Positions 26,437 to 34,609 of a stretch of 64,000 nt of DNA are shown here, in pieces. This DNA is from DASSUW01 sp035717845 (lineage in GTDB: Bacteria; Actinomycetota; Thermoleophilia; Solirubrobacterales; Solirubrobacteraceae). Every line of letters starts with the position of its first letter. Positions within the stretch are counted from its first letter, which is position 1. The notes below the pieces were generated by a model. That model saw nothing but the letters and a program-made list of their open reading frames with translations, ran no database searches and was not told where the DNA came from. Made by a program: the position numbers and the translations under genes. The stretch spans positions 1-64,000 of the forward strand of contig DASTIC010000133.1 of NCBI GenBank assembly GCA_035717845.1, in the 5' to 3' direction.

Positions 26437-26811
26437 ATGACCAGGGGCATCGTGCGCGATTTCACGCTCGTGCTGGGCGCCGCCGGCAGCGACACGCAGA
26501 TCGCCACGGCCAGCGGCGCCGTCGCGCTCCATGAGGCCCGGGAGCTCGAGCGGGGCGTCGTCGACGGCATCAGCCGTGGGCGTACGCGCGTGGTGCTCGA
26601 CCTCACTGGCGTTACGGAAGTCGGTCCTGGGCTGCTCGGGGTCCTGCTGCGCGTCCGCCGCGGGGTCACGCGCGTCGACGGCGCGCTTGCGCTCGTTGTC
26701 AGCGGCCCGCCGGTCTCGGAGCTGGTGGCGACGACCCTGCTGGCCAAGTTGATCCAGGTGGCCGGGGACGTCGAGCAGGCGCTGGCGCTCGTCGGCGGCC
26801 AGCGGCAGTGA
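26437..26811 (+). CDS. STAS-domain protein (anti-sigma antagonist-like) lacking the phospho-Ser
   Basis: 124 residues forming one STAS domain: FTLVLGAAGSDTQIATASGA, RTRVVLDLTGVTEVGPGLLG, LLRVRRGV and a C-terminal LIQVAGDVEQALALV. Anti-sigma factor antagonists carry a phosphorylated Ser/Thr in a DSSGL-like loop at the end of the second beta strand. Here that loop is EVGPGLLG with no Ser or Thr, so regulation by an RsbW-type kinase seems unlikely. It could be a constitutive antagonist or a STAS with another role. It is transcribed from a GATGTG-box promoter and ends at a strong hairpin. Confidence 0.75.
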   Translation: MTRGIVRDFTLVLGAAGSDTQIATASGAVALHEARELERGVVDGISRGRTRVVLDLTGVTEVGPGLLGVLLRVRRGVTRVDGALALVVSGPPVSELVATTLLAKLIQVAGDVEQALALVGGQRQ

Positions 26812-26818
26812 GCCGGCT

Positions 26819-26846
26819 GCCGGCCGGCCGACAACCGCCGGCCGGC
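26819..26846. terminator. Hairpin between convergent genes
   Basis: A perfect 10-bp inverted repeat GCCGGCCGGC (26819-26828 and 26837-26846) with an 8-base loop lies between the convergent STAS and DUF1269 stops. There is no T-tract on either strand. It may terminate in both directions. Confidence 0.55.
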
Positions 26847-26863
26847 CGGGTGACGACAGTCCG

Positions 26864-27361
26864 CTAGACCGTCGCGGCGGTCTCGCCGAGTGCGGAGCGA
26901 AGGTTCTCCTCCTGCTCCTGGGCGAGGGACGTCTGCATCACATGGCCGCCGTAGCCCTTGACACGGTCGATCACCTTGTCCGGCGCGTCGCTGCGGCCCA
27001 GGGCCACGAGCGCCGCCGAGCCGGCTGGCAGCTTGTCGCCGAGATCCTTCATGAAGCTGTCGTCGACACCGACGTCGGTCATCTTGCCGGCCGCCGCGCC
27101 CGACGCAGCTCCGACCGCCATGCCCAGCAGCGGTGCGAGGAAGATCAGCCCGATGAGGCCGCCCCACAGCGCGCCGCCCGCCGCGCCGGTGCCGGCCGGG
27201 CTCATGGCCTGGTGGAGCTTGATCTTGCCATCCGGGCGGTGCTCGATGACGACGGCGTCCTCGAGGTTGACGAGGTGCTCCTTCGTGGCCTGGATCAGCT
27301 CCTGGCGCACCTGCTCCGCGGTGGCGACGTCGGGGTAGGCGATGGCAATGAGGCTGCTCAT
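26864..27361 (-). CDS. DUF1269 family membrane-associated protein
   Basis: 165 residues. The N-terminus SSLIAIAYPDVATAEQVRQE and HRPDGKIKLHQAM, a central Gly-rich hairpin of hydrophobic residues (GGALWGGLIGLIFLAPLLGM, AVGAASGAAAGKMTDVG) and the tail SFMKDLGDKLPAGSAALVAL match DUF1269. Members are stress-linked proteins of unknown function. The alpha/beta N-terminus resembles DUF6325, so the families may be related. CAGGAGGA lies about 6 bp before ATG 27361. It may be transcribed alone; the gene upstream on this strand ends over 500 bp away on a different unit. Confidence 0.88.
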   Translation of the reverse strand: MSSLIAIAYPDVATAEQVRQELIQATKEHLVNLEDAVVIEHRPDGKIKLHQAMSPAGTGAAGGALWGGLIGLIFLAPLLGMAVGAASGAAAGKMTDVGVDDSFMKDLGDKLPAGSAALVALGRSDAPDKVIDRVKGYGGHVMQTSLAQEQEENLRSALGETAATV

Positions 27362-27462
27362 GCTCTGTCCTCCTGAGCTCGTGAACGGGAAAGCTCAGTG
27401 TCTGTGCGCGTCGATCCATCGGCAATACGGCCGGCGTGTGTCTTCGAGGGGCGCACGCACCC

Positions 27463-28236
27463 CTATGCGAGTGCTTCGCGCACGTCCAGGGTGGCGCCCG
27501 GTTCGAGGATCCGCACCTGGACCTCCGGGGCGAGACGCGCCGCGTGGCGAGCGAACGCGTGCGGCGGCTCGGTGAGCCGGTCGGACCGCCACCGCGCCAG
27601 GCCGATCGGGAAGAGGGTGCCCCAGTGGATCGGCACCGCGATCCGCGGCCGCAGCAGCAGCAGCGCCCGCGCCGCGGCCTCGGGGTCCATGTGCCCTGGG
27701 CCGAGCGTGGCTCCCCATCCCCAGACCGGCAGGAGCGCCACGTCGACCGGTGCGATCTCCGCCATTCCGGCGAACACGTCGGTGTCGCCCGCGAAGTAGA
27801 TGCGGCACGCGCCGGCGATGACAAAGCCGAGCGCGTCGGCCTCCGCGCTCCAAGGCCCGGGGCGGCGGCGCCTCGAGTGCTCGGCGGGCACGGCGGTGAC
27901 CTCCGCCCCGGCCAGCTCGACGGTCTCGCCCGCGGCGATCTCGTAGACGCGGCCGAACCCCTGCCGCCGCACCAGCGCGCCGCCGCCGCCGGGGACGAGC
28001 ACGGGCACGTCGCGGGGCAGGCGCCGTAACGACGGCAGGTCGAGATGGTCGAGATGAAGGTGCGAGATCAGCACGGCGTCGATGGACGCGAAGGCGCGCG
28101 GCGGGACCGGTGACGCGCGGCGGCGCAGGAGGCCTAGGCGGTCGCGCAAAACGGGGTCGGTCAGGAGCCTCGCCCCTGCGAGCTCGAGGAGGACGCTGGC
28201 GTGGCCAACGTAGGAAACCGAGTCATGCGGTGGCAT
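27463..28236 (-). CDS. Metallo-beta-lactamase-fold hydrolase (UlaG/NAPE-PLD-like)
   Basis: 257 residues with the MBL metal motif VLISHLHLDHLDLPSL (HxHxDH), downstream ligands in VTAVPAEHS, the Asp ligand in IYFAGDTDVFAG and the last His in IAVPIHWGT. The start DSVSYVGHASVLLELAG and the order of ligands match the UlaG-like branch that includes NAPE-PLD. The substrate is unknown; lactonase or phosphodiesterase activity is possible. It is divergent from the flippase-like gene at 28333 and 101 bp upstream of the DUF1269 gene on the same strand. Confidence 0.88.
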   Translation of the reverse strand: MPPHDSVSYVGHASVLLELAGARLLTDPVLRDRLGLLRRRASPVPPRAFASIDAVLISHLHLDHLDLPSLRRLPRDVPVLVPGGGGALVRRQGFGRVYEIAAGETVELAGAEVTAVPAEHSRRRRPGPWSAEADALGFVIAGACRIYFAGDTDVFAGMAEIAPVDVALLPVWGWGATLGPGHMDPEAAARALLLLRPRIAVPIHWGTLFPIGLARWRSDRLTEPPHAFARHAARLAPEVQVRILEPGATLDVREALA

Positions 28237-28332
28237 CGAGGACTCCGAGAAGCATCCTCGTCGCCCATCGTGGGCGCTTCATATCTATTGGGTGATGCCG
28301 ACTCGTCGGCGTGGCGCGAGGGTGCAGATGCC

Positions 28333-29427
28333 ATGCCCACGGCGGCCCGTGCCATGACCGAGGTGGCCGACCGCCTCGAGCGAGCGATCGAGGGGCGGGC
28401 GGACGTCGAGCATGAGATCGAGCGCGGCGAGCAGCAGGCGCCGCCGCGCGCGCGCCTTGCTCGCACCGTGTTCTGGCTGGCGGTGACCGGCGTGTCGCTC
28501 TACCTCGTCGCGCCGAGCATCGTCGAGGTGCTGGGCTCCTGGAGCGATCTGGACACGCTGGCGCCCGCGTGGCTGGCGGCGATGGCGGCGCTCCAAGCGG
28601 CGGCGCTGGCCTGCCTGTGGGCGCTGCAACACCTCGCGATGCGCGGCCCATCGTGGCGCGCGGTGATCGCGTCGCAGCTCGCCGGTAACGCCCTGGCGAA
28701 GGTGGCGCCGGGGGGCGGGGCACTCGGCGCCGCGCTGCAGTACCGCATGCTCGTGCAGGCGGGGGTGCCGGGCAACCGCGCGGTCGCGGGGCTCACGGCC
28801 ACCAATCTGCTCACCTTCGCGGTGGTGCTCGCGTTGCCCGTCCTCGCGGTGCCGGCGCTCATCCGCGGAGGCGTGAGTCGCGACCTTCTGCAGGCCACGG
28901 TGATCGGGCTCGCGCTGTTCGTGCTGCTGTTCGCGGTCGGCGCGGTGCTGATCGCGTTCGACGGGCCGCTGGCCTGGATCGGGCGAGTGATCCAGCGAGT
29001 CCGCAACCGTATCCGGCATCGCGCGGAGCCACTGCGTGCGTTGCCGGAACGGCTATTGCGGGAGCGTGCCCGCATCGTGGGTACGCTCGGCCCGCGGTGG
29101 AAGCGCGCGCTGGCCAGCACCGTCGGCCGCTGGGTGTTCGACTACGCCACGCTCCTCGCCGCGCTCGCTGCTGTCGGCTCGTACCCCAGGCCGGGGCTTG
29201 CCCTGCTGGCCTTCTGCGCCGCACAGCTACTGGCTCAAATCCCGATCACCCCCGGCGGCCTCGGGTTCGTCGAGGCCGGCCTGACGGCGATGCTCACGCT
29301 CGCCGGCGTACCGGCGGGCGCCGCCGTGCTCGCCACCTTCGCGTACCGGCTGTTCTCGTACTGGCTGCCTCTCCCGGTCGGGCTCGCCGCGTTCGGCTGG
29401 CACGCGCGGCGCTTCGCCCGGGCGTGA
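28333..29427 (+). CDS. YbhN/LPG-synthase-like integral membrane protein (flippase-like)
   Basis: 364 residues from ATG 28333 (28354 possible). A soluble acidic-basic N-terminus (ADRLERAIEGRADVEHEIER) precedes about eight helices of the lysylphosphatidylglycerol synthase membrane-domain family (UPF0104): SQLAGNALAKVAPGGGALGA, LTATNLLTFAVVLALPVLAV, QIPITPGGLGFVEAGLTAML. The GGxxxA and PxGGLGxxE motifs are those of the family. The aminoacyl-transferase domain of MprF is absent. Members are thought to flip lipids or polyprenyl-linked sugars. It is divergent from the MBL gene and converges on the HerA-like ATPase. Confidence 0.85.
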   Translation: MPTAARAMTEVADRLERAIEGRADVEHEIERGEQQAPPRARLARTVFWLAVTGVSLYLVAPSIVEVLGSWSDLDTLAPAWLAAMAALQAAALACLWALQHLAMRGPSWRAVIASQLAGNALAKVAPGGGALGAALQYRMLVQAGVPGNRAVAGLTATNLLTFAVVLALPVLAVPALIRGGVSRDLLQATVIGLALFVLLFAVGAVLIAFDGPLAWIGRVIQRVRNRIRHRAEPLRALPERLLRERARIVGTLGPRWKRALASTVGRWVFDYATLLAALAAVGSYPRPGLALLAFCAAQLLAQIPITPGGLGFVEAGLTAMLTLAGVPAGAAVLATFAYRLFSYWLPLPVGLAAFGWHARRFARA

Positions 29428-29522
29428 CTTCAGCGCCAGCTACGCGAAGGCGCCAGGCGACGGAGCCGGGTCTTCGAGCGGCTGCGTCATGGAGCACGCC
29501 CGGCACGCCGCCGGCCCGCATG

Positions 29523-31007
29523 TCAGCCCGATGCCGGCGCGGCCCAGGTGCTCGGGACGTCGGCGCCGCCCTCTTCGGCGAGCCGGGCTCCGAAGCGGAT
29601 CAGCGCCGGGTCGGGCGAGATCTTCCCGGCGACGAGCGCCTCGCCGAGCCGGAACGTCGTCGCGCGTGCGACGAGGCCCGCCGGGACAAAGGAGAAGACC
29701 GCCTGTGCGAACGCCGCGTCGGCCGCCGAGTTGAGCCGCATGAGCACGAGGTTGTCGCACTGCGAGATGACGTTCTCGTGCACCTTCTGCGGGCGCTGTG
29801 TGGAAACGAGCAGGTAGATCCCGAACTTGCGCCCCTCGGCGGCGATCCGCACGGCATGATCGGTGGCCGCCGCCATCAAGGGATCCTCGGGGCGAGCGGG
29901 GCAGACGTTGTGCGCCTCGTCGATGACGACGAGTACTGGCTCCCGCTCCTCCCGGCGGCGCCAGAGCTCACCCAGCACCGACGCCGCGACGAGCGCCTGC
30001 TCCTCGCGGGACTTCAACGACCCCAGGTCGACGACGGCGCAGCGAGGTCCCTCCGCCGTCAGCGCGTCGAGCAGCGACCCCTGCGCACCCCGGGCCCACA
30101 CCCCGAACGCGTCGACGCCAAGGTTGCGCGCCCGCAGCACCAGTCGTCGCGTCGCCGCGTCCTCCGAGTCGGCGAGGGCCTCGAGCGCCGGCGGCCGCTC
30201 CTCCGCCAGAATGGCAGCGAGCTCGGCGTGCTCCTCGCGATCGGCGATCGGATCCAGCCGCAGCAGCGCCGCCTGGACGGCCGGCTCCAGTTCGGCGAGC
30301 CGGAGGCGCAGTACCGGCCGCTCGACGCCGGTGGCGGCGATGCGGTAGCGCGCAGCGCTCTCCCCGTCGGCTCCGTCGCGGAGCTCGGAGAGCCGGACAT
30401 AGTCGGAGTTGGGGTCGAGGATGACGACGCGGAGCGTCGTCTCCATCAGCAGCCGCTCGAGGATCACGCCGAGTGAGTAGGTCTTGCCGGAGCCGGACTG
30501 CCCGCACAGGAACGTGTGCCGGTCGAAGCCGCCCGCGTCGATGGCGTAGGGGACGTCGCGGGTGGTGACGAGCTCGCCGATCTCCAGCTGCGCTCGGTGC
30601 GGCCGGGCGCGCTCGAGCCACTCGCGCACCTCGGCTGACGTGGCCGGTCGCACGGCGACGTCGTGGAAGGGGGCACCGTCCCCCTCGAGGACGGTCCCGG
30701 AGCCGCGCGCGTGCCGGATCGGCACCTGCGTCCTGAGCCCGAACGCCGACTGCGCGTCGGACGGCAGGTCGAGATCTGTCCCCTCGCGCAATGCCATCTC
30801 GAGCCCCAGGACCTGGCCGAGGCGTCCCTCGCCCAGGATGACGTACCCTCCGGTCTGGAGCTCGAGGCCGTGCAGCGAGGCCTGAAATGAGAAGCGACGG
30901 CCGTCGACCGACGTGGCGAGCGGCAGCACCGAGGCCTCGAGGTCGCGCCGGACGGCCCGGAAGCGCTCGAGCCGGTCCTCGAGCGCGTCGGTCAGCTCGC
31001 TGGACAT
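29523..31007 (-). CDS. HerA/FtsK-superfamily ATPase (DUF87)
   Basis: 494 residues from ATG 31007, which has GAGGT upstream. An N-terminal HAS-barrel-like region with beta strands (LQTGGYVILGEGRLGQVLGL) is followed by the ATPase: Walker A CGQSGSGKTYSLGVILERL, Walker B PVLVVIDEAHNVCPA, sensor IYLLVSTQRPQKVHENVISQ and an Arg-finger-like CDNLVLMRLNSAADAAF. HerA proteins are hexameric translocases in DNA end processing with NurA, or in defence with partner nucleases. No NurA, Sir2 or DUF4297 partner is near. Instead it follows a small SHOCT gene by 7 bp and a DUF6325 gene, an unusual operon. Confidence 0.88.
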   Translation of the reverse strand: MSSELTDALEDRLERFRAVRRDLEASVLPLATSVDGRRFSFQASLHGLELQTGGYVILGEGRLGQVLGLEMALREGTDLDLPSDAQSAFGLRTQVPIRHARGSGTVLEGDGAPFHDVAVRPATSAEVREWLERARPHRAQLEIGELVTTRDVPYAIDAGGFDRHTFLCGQSGSGKTYSLGVILERLLMETTLRVVILDPNSDYVRLSELRDGADGESAARYRIAATGVERPVLRLRLAELEPAVQAALLRLDPIADREEHAELAAILAEERPPALEALADSEDAATRRLVLRARNLGVDAFGVWARGAQGSLLDALTAEGPRCAVVDLGSLKSREEQALVAASVLGELWRRREEREPVLVVIDEAHNVCPARPEDPLMAAATDHAVRIAAEGRKFGIYLLVSTQRPQKVHENVISQCDNLVLMRLNSAADAAFAQAVFSFVPAGLVARATTFRLGEALVAGKISPDPALIRFGARLAEEGGADVPSTWAAPASG

Positions 31008-31014
31008 GGCAACC

Positions 31015-31293
31015 TCAGGTGCCGAGGATCCTGGCCTTCTGCGCCGCGAACTCCTGCTCGGTGAGGATCCCCTGATCCTTGAGAGCGGCCAACTCCTTGA
31101 GCTGCTCGATCGGGTCGGGCGCTCCATTGCCGGGTGCGGCAGGCGGGGGAGCCTCGTACTGCTGCGGCGGGGCCTGTTGCGCGTCCTGCTGCGCCCACCT
31201 TGAGGCCTGGCGGCGGCTGACACGGTTCGAAACGGCGGTGGCGGTCCCCGCCACCGCAGCGGTGCGGGCCAGACCGCGAAGCAGTCCTGGCAT
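31015..31293 (-). CDS. Small SHOCT-domain protein
   Basis: 92 residues. A basic N-terminus with one weak hydrophobic stretch (ARTAAVAGTATAVSNRVSRR), a Gln/Pro-rich linker (QQAPPQQYEAPPPAAPG) and a C-terminal SHOCT motif (QLKELAALKDQGILTEQEF then AAQKARIL). The family is common beside DUF6325-type genes in related genomes. GAAAGGAG is 6 bp before ATG 31293. Gaps of 16 bp to the gene before and 7 bp to the HerA-like gene after make a three-gene operon likely. Confidence 0.85.
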   Translation of the reverse strand: MPGLLRGLARTAAVAGTATAVSNRVSRRQASRWAQQDAQQAPPQQYEAPPPAAPGNGAPDPIEQLKELAALKDQGILTEQEFAAQKARILGT

Positions 31294-31309
31294 CGGGTTC
31301 TCCTTTCGG

Positions 31310-31756
31310 TCAGACCGCCGCCTCGGCGGCGTCGAGTGAGGCGATCAGCTCTTGCATCGGGATCCGCTGGAAATCGACCAGCCTGCCCCCGTTACGACGC
31401 ACGGCAGCGGCAAAGGGCGCCGCCCAGCGGTTCTCGTAGATGAGGAGGGCCGCCGCCGAGCCGGGCTCGATGCCCTCAGCGGCCGTAGCCACGTCATCGT
31501 CGCCCAGCAGCCCCGACGAGGCTCCCTCGAACGCGCTGAAGTCTCCGACGCTCTTGTCGTCGAGATCGGTGGCCTCGAACCCCGAGTACGTCCCGTCGGC
31601 CTCCTTGATTACGAACATGACATCGAGCACGCGGATGATCCCGCGCTCGACCAGGTCGAGCAGCATCGGCACCGCCTCGCCGGTCATGGGCGCGCCGGCG
31701 GGATAGGCGATCACCACGATGTCGACAGGACCCAGTTCCTCGGCGTGCGCTTCCAT
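31310..31756 (-). CDS. DUF6325-like stress protein, third copy
   Basis: 148 residues from ATG 31756 (GAGGAGG upstream). It reads VDIVVIAYPAGAPMTGEAVP, then LVERGIIRVLDVMFVIKEAD, an acidic loop (LLGDDDVATAAEGIEPGSA) and AALLIYENRWAAPFAAAVRR, as in the copies at 7755 and 9618. First gene of the operon with SHOCT and the HerA-like ATPase. No GATGTG box is seen in the 160 bp upstream, unlike the copy at 7755. Confidence 0.78.
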   Translation of the reverse strand: MEAHAEELGPVDIVVIAYPAGAPMTGEAVPMLLDLVERGIIRVLDVMFVIKEADGTYSGFEATDLDDKSVGDFSAFEGASSGLLGDDDVATAAEGIEPGSAAALLIYENRWAAPFAAAVRRNGGRLVDFQRIPMQELIASLDAAEAAV

Positions 31757-31923
31757 CGCTGCCTCCTCGTGCTCGGACGTTCTCGGATTCCGGCTCGCGC
31801 CGTGGGAAGACCATCTAGCCTCGGGGCACCCCAGGCAAGGGTGCACGCTCTACGCAATAAGGGGGGCCCGCAGGCGGCCTCGATCACTAGGCGCAGGATT
31901 GGCGTTCTGCCATCGTGGTGGCG

Positions 31924-33471
31924 ATGCCCGAGTTCGCGCGCGCGCCGGACGCGATCAGCGAGCGTCCTCGAATTCGCCTGATGGGACACCCGCACGTTCG
32001 CTACGTGCTCGGGACGGTCGCGCTGGCGGCCACCTACTACGGCGCGGCGCAGTTCGGCTACGCGCTCGACTTCGCCGGGCCGGTGGCCAGCATCCTCTGG
32101 CTGCCGGCCGGGGTGGGGATCGCCTTCCTCTATCTCGGCGGCCTGCGGTTCTGGCCCGGGGTGCTGGCCGGCGACCTGCTCGCGAACAACTACACGACGC
32201 TCCCCCTGGGTTCGGCGCTCGGACAGACCTGCGGGAACATGCTCGAGGTGCTCATGGGGACCCTGGTCTTGCGCGCTCTCGTGCGCCGGGGCTCGCCGCT
32301 GGACACGGTCGGCGCGCTCGGGCGGCTGCTCGTCGCGATCGCCGTCGGCACGGCGGTCAGCGCCACGGTCGGCGCCATCTCCCTCGTGCTCGGTGATGTG
32401 ATCGCGAGCGATGAGGTGCCGACCGTCTGGCGTACGTGGTGGCTTGGCGATTTCGCCGGCGCCCTCGTCGTGGTCCCACTCGCCGTCGCTTGGGCGCGTC
32501 CGCCGGCACTCGGCCGGTGGCGCGAGCGCTGGCTCGAGGGAGTGGTGGTTCTCGCAGCGGTTGCCGGCTTGAGCCAGTTCGCGCTGAGCCGTAACCGTCC
32601 ATTGTCATACCTCGTGTTCCCGGCGCTGATCTGGGCGGCGCTGCGCTTCGGGCAGCGCGGCGCGACGCTCGCGGTTGCCGTCGTCGTCGGCTTCACCGCG
32701 TGGAACACCGCGCACTACACGGGTCCGTTCGCATATCAGTCGATCACCCACAGCGTCCTGATCACGCAGCTGTTCATCGCCGTAGCGGCCCTGGCGACAT
32801 TGTGCCTCGCGGCCGTGGTCACGGAGCGTCAGAGGTTCGCCGAGGGGCTCAGCGCATCCCGCGCCCGCCTCGTCGAGGCAGCCGACACCGAGCGGCGGCG
32901 GCTCGAGCACAATCTCCATGATGGAGCCCAGCAGCGCCTGACCGCGCTTGCCCTCCGCCTTCGACTGGGAGTGGAATACGCCAAGGAGGCGCCCGACCGG
33001 GCCGCCGCGGTCATGGAGGCGGCGGAAGCTGAGGTCGCCCTCGCGATCGACGAGCTGCGGGTCCTTGCGCAGGGCATCCACCCAGCGGTGCTCACCGAGC
33101 GTGGTCTTGCGCACGCGATCGAGAGCATCGCCGCGGGTTCCACGCCGACGATCGAGCTGCGGGAGCTGCCGTCGACCCGGTTCGACGAGACTGCGGAAGC
33201 CACCGCGTACTACGTCGTCGCCGAGGCCGTCACGAACGCGCTGAGGTACGCGAACGCCTCGTCGATCTGGGTCGATGTCGCCGTGGCGCATGGCAGCGTT
33301 CATGTCGAGGTGGGCGACGACGGCGCGGGCGGCGCGGTGGAGAGCCGCGGTTCCGGCCTTCAGGGCCTGCGCGATCGGGTCGAGGCGATGGGCGGCACGT
33401 TCGACTTCGTCAGCGCTACTGGCTCAGGGACGCGGGTGCAGGCGGCGATTCCGCTCGGACAGCCGGCTTAG
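31924..33471 (+). CDS. MASE1-sensor histidine kinase, NarL type
   Basis: 515 residues from ATG 31924 (GTG 31915 is possible). Residues about 20-290 form a MASE1 integral membrane sensor with eight helices (FAGPVASILWLPAGVGIAFL, WLGDFAGALVVVPLAVAW, LSYLVFPALIWAALRFGQRG). The kinase part has the HisKA_3 box ERRRLEHNLHDGAQQRL and an HATPase_c domain (N box AEAVTNALRYAN, G1 GDDGAGGAV, G2 GSGLQGLRD). MASE1 senses unknown small signals. It converges on, and overlaps by 4 bp, a receiver-only regulator at 33468, its probable partner. Confidence 0.92.
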   Translation: MPEFARAPDAISERPRIRLMGHPHVRYVLGTVALAATYYGAAQFGYALDFAGPVASILWLPAGVGIAFLYLGGLRFWPGVLAGDLLANNYTTLPLGSALGQTCGNMLEVLMGTLVLRALVRRGSPLDTVGALGRLLVAIAVGTAVSATVGAISLVLGDVIASDEVPTVWRTWWLGDFAGALVVVPLAVAWARPPALGRWRERWLEGVVVLAAVAGLSQFALSRNRPLSYLVFPALIWAALRFGQRGATLAVAVVVGFTAWNTAHYTGPFAYQSITHSVLITQLFIAVAALATLCLAAVVTERQRFAEGLSASRARLVEAADTERRRLEHNLHDGAQQRLTALALRLRLGVEYAKEAPDRAAAVMEAAEAEVALAIDELRVLAQGIHPAVLTERGLAHAIESIAAGSTPTIELRELPSTRFDETAEATAYYVVAEAVTNALRYANASSIWVDVAVAHGSVHVEVGDDGAGGAVESRGSGLQGLRDRVEAMGGTFDFVSATGSGTRVQAAIPLGQPA

Positions 33472-33848
33472 GTACTCGGCCAGAACTCCGACAGGTCGGT
33501 GGCGGCGAGGCGGGACTTCAGCACGAATCCTCGGGCGCCGCTGGCTCGAACTCGCGCAGGGCTGGGGACTGCCCGGTCGGCGGAGGCGAGCAGCACTGCC
33601 AGTCCCGGATGGGCCCGCACGAGAGCAGCGGATAGCACGAACCCGTCAGCATCGGGCAACCTGAGGTCGAGCAGGATGGCATCAGGCGATAGCCGGTCGG
33701 CGGCATCCATGGCCGACGCCGCGCTGTCGGCCTCCCCGACAACGGTGTAACCACGCCGCTCCAGCAGTTCGCGCGCGGCCTCGCGGAACACGGGCGCGTC
33801 ATCGACGATGAGTACACGAGTTGGCAGATGTCCATCGTCGGCGCTCAA
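33468..33848 (-). CDS. Single-domain response regulator (receiver only)
   Basis: 126 residues of CheY-like fold: acidic pair in VLIVDDAPVFREAA, phospho-acceptor Asp in AILLDLRLPDADGF, Ser/Thr switch region near LAVLLASADRAV and the conserved Lys in FVLKSRL. No DNA-binding or enzymatic output domain follows. The only suitable start is TTG 33848. Its 3' end overlaps the MASE1 kinase gene on the other strand, so both genes share their last bases. It could relay to another protein or act as a phosphate sink for that kinase. Confidence 0.85.
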   Translation of the reverse strand: MSADDGHLPTRVLIVDDAPVFREAARELLERRGYTVVGEADSAASAMDAADRLSPDAILLDLRLPDADGFVLSAALVRAHPGLAVLLASADRAVPSPARVRASGARGFVLKSRLAATDLSEFWPST

Positions 33849-33908
33849 GCGACTTTGGTCAACCGTAGTCCGCGCAACTCATCCCGATGCGCAGGGTTTG
33901 GCGTGTTT

Positions 33909-33952
33909 CATCCGCTAGGGGTGATGTGTGCGGCGCGGCGAACGCCGAAAGT
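33909..33952 (+). promoter_or_regulatory. GATGTG-box promoter of small membrane protein
   Basis: The box CATCCGCTAGGGGTGATGTG (33909-33928), 18 bp, then GAAAGT (33947-33952). A ribosome site and ATG 33987 follow. Confidence 0.55.
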
Positions 33953-33986
33953 GGGGAGGCCCCCGGTCAACGCGAGGAGTAATCGC

Positions 33987-34166
33987 ATGTCGACGTTCCT
34001 CTGGATTCTGCTCGCCGTGCTGTACTTCACGGCGCTCGTGTCACTCGGCGTATCGACGCTCCGGAAGGGCCACACCGTCATGTTCGTCGTCGGGATCGTC
34101 TTCCCGATCCTCTGGATCGTGGGCGCACTCATGGCGCCGACCCCGCGCGCGGCGGGCGCCGCCTGA
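33987..34166 (+). CDS. Small membrane protein, 59 aa
   Basis: Two hydrophobic helices (STFLWILLAVLYFTALVSLG and VMFVVGIVFPILWIVGALM) joined by a short basic loop, and a small Ala-rich tail. GAGGAG is 8 bp before ATG 33987. No named family comes to mind; similar two-helix proteins are common in actinobacteria. It has its own GATGTG-box promoter, so it probably belongs to the stress-type regulon. Confidence 0.75.
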   Translation: MSTFLWILLAVLYFTALVSLGVSTLRKGHTVMFVVGIVFPILWIVGALMAPTPRAAGAA

Positions 34167-34192
34167 CTCCTCGGGGAGATCGATGCGCGACG

Positions 34193-34576
34193 TCAGACTT
34201 CGGTGAGCAGGACCACGACGAGGAGAACCCCGAGCGCCGCTGCCGCGCCCGAGAGCAGCCCGACCAGGCGCTCGTCGGGCGGCGCAAACTCACCGCGGCT
34301 GACCGCTTCCTCCACCTTGCGGTGACGCGAGAACGCGTAGCCCGAGCAGAGGACGCCCAAGGCCGCGAAGCCGATCCCAATTGCCGTATAGGGCCAGGTG
34401 ACGCCTGAAGCTACGGCAGGCACGAGCTTCCCAGACCCGATGCTGACGGCGAAGGCGGTGAGTCCCGTCCGCCACCAGGCGAGGTACGTCCGCTCGTTGG
34501 CCAGCCGGGTCCGCCGGGTCGCGTCGCCCGCCTCGTCGAAGCGCCCGTCGGGAGGCTCTCGGTCGCGTGTCGGCAT
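34193..34576 (-). CDS. DUF202 (YidH-like) membrane protein
   Basis: 127 residues with the DUF202 signature RLANERTYLAWWRTGLTAFA, followed by two more helices (WPYTAIGIGFAALGVLCSGY and LVGLLSGAAAALGVLLVVVL). Function unknown; the family is found in many bacteria and in fungi. It is the downstream gene of two on this strand, separated from the DUF2550-like gene at 34610 by 33 bp. Confidence 0.88.
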   Translation of the reverse strand: MPTRDREPPDGRFDEAGDATRRTRLANERTYLAWWRTGLTAFAVSIGSGKLVPAVASGVTWPYTAIGIGFAALGVLCSGYAFSRHRKVEEAVSRGEFAPPDERLVGLLSGAAAALGVLLVVVLLTEV

Positions 34577-34609
34577 CCAGAGCCGAGAACTATCCCGCGG
34601 TCGGCGCCG

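Noticed and set aside
29523..31007. HerA as part of a known defence system (HerA-Sir2, HerA-DUF4297, HerA-NurA)
   Set aside because: No nuclease or NADase partner gene is adjacent; the neighbours are SHOCT and DUF6325 genes.
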